Part shown: positions 20,260 to 26,424 of the stretch, in pieces | Layout: each line of letters starts with the position of its first letter | How positions within the stretch are numbered: position 1 is the first letter of the stretch | Assembly: GCA_005281725.1 (NCBI GenBank) | Contig: SSBO01000041.1 | Coordinates: 1 to 26,424, forward strand | Length of the DNA stretch: 26,424 bases | Reading direction: 5' to 3' | From: Wuchereria bancrofti | Lineage: Eukaryota > Nematoda > Chromadorea > Rhabditida > Onchocercidae | The notes under the pieces: generated by a model | Told to the model about the DNA's origin: nothing | Database searches by the model: none | Seen by the model: the letters and a program-made list of their open reading frames with translations, nothing else | Position numbers and translations under genes: made by a program

Positions 20260-23041
20260 TGTTTTGATGATCAAGATTGATTGGTTAATGAATTTTTTAA
20301 AATAGATTAATTTTAACATATCATTTTTATTTATTTCAACGAATTGTAAATTATAAAATACTTAATTTTAATATAACTTGTTTAAGTTAAAAAAGAAATG
20401 CATGATATTTCAACCATACGAAAAAAGAACGATTGAAACTGATTGATTGTCAAAATAAATTTCCTAAAAGAACCTTTCAGTTTGTAATATTCAAATAATA
20501 TATATTTAAATTTGATCTTCATTGACAATTATTTGATTGGAATTTTTCCTGTTTTAAAATAATTAAAATAAGTTGGTGGGGGAAACTTCTAATTAACTCG
20601 TAATGAAATAATAAATATCAAAACATAACGAAATTTAGATATCATTAAAATTGCTAATATCCGACGAAAGAAATAGTATTATGCGAACAGCGAGAAATAA
20701 ATTAAAAACGATGAAAAAAAACAAAATTTAAAACGAGTAATTATGAGCATATTATTTATCAATTCTTACACATTTATCGTACTCTATAAAAATAATTGGT
20801 GTTATTATTGTCATTATTATTGTTTCACTAATAAATGGATTATGAACAATAAATAATTAATATTGCTATTCTTACTTGTTGTTGCTATTATTGTTATCAT
20901 TATCATGATTGTTATTACTATTATCACTATTATTATTACTGATTCAGTAAAAAATGAGTTGTAATTAATAGTTAATGAATAAATAAATATTATCATCAGA
21001 ATTTATCTAAAAAATCGAACATAATTGATGAATAACTGAAGATTAGAACTAAAGTTAAAGTTAGTATAATTTAGTAGATGAATAGATGGTTAGATACCAT
21101 ATTAGTGTAGCAATTATCACAACCTTTCATTGGTATATTATTATTAACTCACTTCATGTTTTTATTCTTCAAGGTCTTTTTATTTTTGCCAACTTTCATA
21201 TCACATATCTCTCTCTCTTCATTTTTTCTACCCTCATTTTCACCCATTTTCTCATCTACAATTCATTTACCCGTGATATTTCTTTCTTAATAATGAGGAG
21301 AAAAACTATTTAAAAAGCTCTCTCATAAAATATAGCTCATTTTCGCATGAACCAAGCATTCCATACTATCTAACAATTTCCTTTTCCTTTTTCTTTTTTC
21401 TTTCTCTCACNTACCAATTGCGCTTTAGTAACTATTTGTTGTAAATATGAGAATATTTTTTTCTTCTTTCCCTTCCATTCCTTTAGTTAACTTTTGGTAA
21501 GATATATGATTGTGTATGAGGCGGAAAATGGTCTTTAAGTCATTTTAATTGTTGCACTAATTGAAAAAGGTTAAAAGGGCATAACACAATAACAAAGAAA
21601 AGAATGGCGGTATTGGTTAGAATGAAATGATGAAAAAATGGAAGTGTGCAAAATTTCATTTCTTAATCATCGTTATTATTACTGTATTTCAACTTCATCA
21701 TCATATACCGTTAATTAATTACAATTAATTTGACGAATCTAATTGACATTTTCTTGGCCTTTATAGGTTTAGAAAATAATTGATGATGTTTTGAATATGA
21801 TCAAGTATTAGAAGATTACTAATTTTTTCAAGAAAAATAATTATTTAGTAGAATACAATATGCAATATGAAAGCTATTTTCTTCATTTTTTGTTTTGATG
21901 ATCAAGATTGATTGGTTAATGAATTTTTTAAAATAGATTAATTTTAACATATCATTTTTATTTATTTCAACGAATTGTAAATTATAAAATACTTAATTTT
22001 AATATAACTTGTTTAAGTTAAAAAAGAAATGCATGATATTTCAACCATACGAAAAAAGAACGATTGAAACTGATTGATTGTCAAAATAAATTTCCTAAAA
22101 GAACCTTTCAGTTTGTAATATTCAAATAATATATATTTAAATTTGATCTTCATTGACAATTATTTGATTGGAATTTTTCCTGTTTTAAAATAATTAAAAT
22201 AAGTTGGTGGGGGAAACTTCTAATTAACTCGTAATGAAATAATAAATATCAAAACATAACGAAATTTAGATATCATTAAAATTGCTAATATCCGACGAAA
22301 GAAATAGTATTATGCGAACAGCGAGAAATAAATTAAAAACGATGAAAAAAAACAAAATTTAAAACGAGTAATTATGAGCATATTATTTATCAATTCTTAC
22401 ACATTTATCGTACTCTATAAAAATAATTGGTGTTATTATTGTCATTATTATTGTTTCACTAATAAATGGATTATGAACAATAAATAATTAATATTGCTAT
22501 TCTTACTTGTTGTTGCTATTATTGTTATCATTATCATGATTGTTATTACTATTATCACTATTATTATTACTGATTCAGTAAAAAATGAGTTGTAATTAAT
22601 AGTTAATGAATAAATAAATATTATCATCAGAATTTATCTAAAAAATCGAACATAATTGATGAATAACTGAAGATTAGAACTAAAGTTAAAGTTAGTATAA
22701 TTTAGTAGATGAATAGATGGTTAGATACCATATTAGTGTAGCAATTATCACAACCTTTCATTGGTATATTATTATTAACTCACTTCATGTTTTTATTCTT
22801 CAAGGTCTTTTTATTTTTGCCAACTTTCATATCACATATCTCTCTCTCTTCATTTTTTCTACCCTCATTTTCACCCATTTTCTCATCTACAATTCATTTA
22901 CCCGTGATATTTCTTTCTTAATAATGAGGAGAAAAACTATTTAAAAAGCTCTCTCATAAAATATAGCTCATTTTCGCATGAACCAAGCATTCCATACTAT
23001 CTAACAATTTCCTTTTCCTTTTTCTTTTTTCTTTCTCTCAC
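19781..23041. repeat. Duplicated 1630-nt block either side of single-N gap 21411
   Basis: 19781-21410 is repeated as 21412-23041 (offset 1631), identical where compared. It contains an ATT/GTT-rich imperfect microsatellite (about 20805-20942 and 22436-22573) and a 75-codon open frame in each copy (21086-21313, 22717-22944). That frame is hydrophobic only because its codons are T-rich. I do not call it a gene. Confidence 0.92.
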
Positions 23042-23379
23042 TTAAAATTTAAACAAAGCAATCACAGGAAAAAAAGTTCATTCATTGTCGGAAATAATTG
23101 CTACAACAAAAATTTTTATCATAAAAATAATAATAATAAAAATGAATGGAAAAAAGAAGCATTTGGAAGAAAAAAATTACTTTAAGAAAAGAAAAGTAAA
23201 AAAAGAAAAAAGAAATAAAATTAAAAAAAATTCAAAAAAAAGTAGAAAGTTATATACATCCAGTTTCCGGAAAATATTCATTTTCAAACCAAAAATTATA
23301 TACTAAACGATGGGAAGATTGTGAAATTGCTCAACAAACTTGTTATCGCTTTTGACAATTTTCCTTTTTTGTCAATCTT
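23042..23379. other. A-rich non-coding stretch
   Basis: Mostly poly-purine. The open frame at 23085-23306 is almost pure Lys, Ile and Asn, as expected of A-rich DNA, and is rejected as a gene. Confidence 0.5.
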
Positions 23380-26300
23380 TCATTCTAAAAAATGAAAAAA
23401 TAATTAGCTCGAATTAATCGATTTTCTTTTAGCACTTTCACTGCAAAAACAATAATAGCAACAACAACAACTACTGCTACAATAACTGATATAATTGAAA
23501 AATTTTTATTTCATTGATAATATTTAATGTTAATTTGCTTTCTCTTTTTAGCAACATCACCAATAAAAAAGTCAGTAATGGGAATTAAATTTTTAAAATG
23601 AAAAAAATTTTTATTGAGTTTTCATATATTTGACAAAAGTGAAAAAAGCAAAAAGTCTGATGGATTTGTTAAAATTTATAATTTGTTTTAGTTGAATATT
23701 ATTGATTGAAATAATTTTAAAAAAGAAGAAACTAACTTGTTATCATTATCATAGCACTACTATTACTATTATCATTGTCACTATCGTCATTATTGCACAA
23801 AATATACTTTGGTCAGTTTCGTATATCAATGACTTCCAAAAACATTAGTCTGAAGTATAAAATTATTTTCCAAAATCTGAAATATTTTCCAGAATTGATC
23901 TAAAAGCATATGTGTGTATGCATGTGTATGTGTGTGTGTATGTGTGTCGTGTCTGTGAGATATATGTGTTAATGTATATGTTTACATTTGTGTATATATA
24001 TGCTTCTATATTATTTATGCGTATCTATGTATGTGTAAGTATGCAAAAATATGTGCATGTATATGTATGTGTAAATCTCCGGAACAAAAAAAAAATTCTA
24101 ACAGAATCAGTAAATATTCAGAAAAATATGAGGCGAAAATCTCAAATGTACTTGATTAGAAAATAAAAGAAATTTCACCAAAAATAATTCAAATATTTAT
24201 GCTACTGGAATTATTTTTAAAAATTACCATAAAAAACTATTTTTCATTACGGTAAATGTACATAATAACGGTAAATATTTATTTAAAAAATGACTTTCGC
24301 CTATTTTTTTTGTACTGAATTATTTTATGTTTTGAAATTTCGTCCCTAATATGTAACACAACAAGTTAGAGAGAAAAATAAAAAAATGAATGCTCTTTTT
24401 TTTATAAATTATTTACTCTTTTTATTCAATCACAAAAAATATATACAAAATTGAATGAAAAAAACAGATGAAAAATAAGATATAGCATTTAATATTAACA
24501 GTAATTAGAAATAATTTTGCAATAAATTAACAAAGAAAATTCACTGAAATGAAAAAAAAAAAACTTTTTTTCAAATTATTTTAAATCTTAATTCATAATT
24601 AGTAATATCAAAGGTTCAATAATTTTCTCTCGTTTTCCTTTTGTTCCATTTTTCTCTATCTCCTTACCTGTCCCAATTAAATCCTAATTAATAACTGTAT
24701 AATGTGTTTAGGTATGATATGTAAATGGGATGATATATTTGTATGTGAAATGTATATATGTATATATATATCTTTTGATGCCCTCTTGTCCACCTCTGTC
24801 TCATCTGCGCCACTCCCTGACCCTCTATAATTGGATTTTAATAATACCACAGCACACCTCGATGAACGCAATAGTGAATCTTGCCATTCACTGATGCATG
24901 TGCATCTNTCATTCTAAAAAATGAAAAAATAATTAGCTCGAATTAATCGATTTTCTTTTAGCACTTTCACTGCAAAAACAATAATAGCAACAACAACAAC
25001 TACTGCTACAATAACTGATATAATTGAAAAATTTTTATTTCATTGATAATATTTAATGTTAATTTGCTTTCTCTTTTTAGCAACATCACCAATAAAAAAG
25101 TCAGTAATGGGAATTAAATTTTTAAAATGAAAAAAATTTTTATTGAGTTTTCATATATTTGACAAAAGTGAAAAAAGCAAAAAGTCTGATGGATTTGTTA
25201 AAATTTATAATTTGTTTTAGTTGAATATTATTGATTGAAATAATTTTAAAAAAGAAGAAACTAACTTGTTATCATTATCATAGCACTACTATTACTATTA
25301 TCATTGTCACTATCGTCATTATTGCACAAAATATACTTTGGTCAGTTTCGTATATCAATGACTTCCAAAAACATTAGTCTGAAGTATAAAATTATTTTCC
25401 AAAATCTGAAATATTTTCCAGAATTGATCTAAAAGCATATGTGTGTATGCATGTGTATGTGTGTGTGTATGTGTGTCGTGTCTGTGAGATATATGTGTTA
25501 ATGTATATGTTTACATTTGTGTATATATATGCTTCTATATTATTTATGCGTATCTATGTATGTGTAAGTATGCAAAAATATGTGCATGTATATGTATGTG
25601 TAAATCTCCGGAACAAAAAAAAAATTCTAACAGAATCAGTAAATATTCAGAAAAATATGAGGCGAAAATCTCAAATGTACTTGATTAGAAAATAAAAGAA
25701 ATTTCACCAAAAATAATTCAAATATTTATGCTACTGGAATTATTTTTAAAAATTACCATAAAAAACTATTTTTCATTACGGTAAATGTACATAATAACGG
25801 TAAATATTTATTTAAAAAATGACTTTCGCCTATTTTTTTTGTACTGAATTATTTTATGTTTTGAAATTTCGTCCCTAATATGTAACACAACAAGTTAGAG
25901 AGAAAAATAAAAAAATGAATGCTCTTTTTTTTATAAATTATTTACTCTTTTTATTCAATCACAAAAAATATATACAAAATTGAATGAAAAAAACAGATGA
26001 AAAATAAGATATAGCATTTAATATTAACAGTAATTAGAAATAATTTTGCAATAAATTAACAAAGAAAATTCACTGAAATGAAAAAAAAAAAACTTTTTTT
26101 CAAATTATTTTAAATCTTAATTCATAATTAGTAATATCAAAGGTTCAATAATTTTCTCTCGTTTTCCTTTTGTTCCATTTTTCTCTATCTCCTTACCTGT
26201 CCCAATTAAATCCTAATTAATAACTGTATAATGTGTTTAGGTATGATATGTAAATGGGATGATATATTTGTATGTGAAATGTATATATGTATATATATAT

Positions 26301-26424
26301 CTTTTGATGCCCTCTTGTCCACCTCTGTCTCATCTGCGCCACTCCCTGACCCTCTATAATTGGATTTTAATAATACCACAGCACACCTCGATGAACGCAA
26401 TAGTGAATCTTGCCATTCACTGAT
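23380..26424. repeat. Duplicated block of at least 1516 nt either side of single-N gap 24908
   Basis: 23380-24907 is repeated from 24909 to the window end (offset 1529); the second copy is cut by the window edge 12 nt short of the first copy's end. The block contains a TG/TATG microsatellite, two AAC or ATT trinucleotide tracts, and a less AT-rich patch at 24775-24907. Confidence 0.92.
23909..24075. repeat. TG/TATG-rich microsatellite
   Basis: Irregular runs of tgtgtg, tatg and catg over about 165 nt, repeated at 25438-25604 in the duplicated copy. It forces an open frame rich in Met, Val, Cys and Tyr, which is not a gene. Confidence 0.85.

Noticed and set aside
21086..22944. Identical 75-codon frames in two places, looking like a repeated membrane peptide
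   Set aside because: T-rich DNA inside the duplicated block; the repeat is the contig overlap.
23085..23306. Lys/Ile-rich 73-codon frame
   Set aside because: Direct result of A-rich sequence; no start context or family.
23912..25695. Met/Val/Cys/Tyr-rich frames in two copies
   Set aside because: Translated TG/TATG microsatellite, duplicated by the contig overlap.
10522..26424. Regularly spaced repeats as a CRISPR-like or satellite array
   Set aside because: The units differ in length from 157 to 1630 nt, have unrelated sequence, and always meet at an N; this is assembly overlap, not an array.

Overview
This looks like nuclear DNA from a nematode, probably a spirurid or filarial-type worm. 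That is inferred from strong AT bias, short exons (47-352 nt) split by introns of roughly 70-440 nt with GT...AG ends, and the two animal membrane-protein genes it carries. No database search was possible, so the species is not named. There is no bacterial operon, CRISPR array, rRNA or tRNA that I can see.

Layout. (1) 534-5942, minus strand: a complete 15-exon gene for a transmembrane-9-superfamily protein (TM9SF2 type). It runs from a start codon and signal peptide at 5942 to the C-terminal K-V-D at 534. About 1,950 nt of exon code for about 650 residues, close to the family's usual length. (2) 5943-7687: intergenic DNA with a 42-nt direct repeat and a small hairpin-bearing tandem repeat. 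(3) 7688 to about 8193, minus strand: the last two exons of a nicotinic-type acetylcholine receptor subunit. The rest of that gene was not found. (4) About 8500-9150: a less AT-rich island with a short plus-strand ORF (8899-9099) that may be a degraded retroelement. (5) 9150-26424: AT-rich, low-complexity DNA with no gene I can support.

The last 16 kb is inflated. At every single-N gap (10827, 12489, 14806, 16882, 18872, 21411, 24908) the sequence just before the N is repeated just after it, over 157 to 1630 nt. This is the signature of overlapping contig ends that were placed side by side and not merged. Roughly 7.4 kb of the window is probably redundant.

Both recognisable genes keep strongly conserved protein blocks, yet both carry several small frame changes and stop codons as written. 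TM9SF2 has about eight frame changes and the receptor about three plus a stop. Either this sequence has an indel problem, or both neighbouring genes are decaying. The assembly artefacts nearby make sequence error a serious candidate. I found no clear sign of a new biological system.
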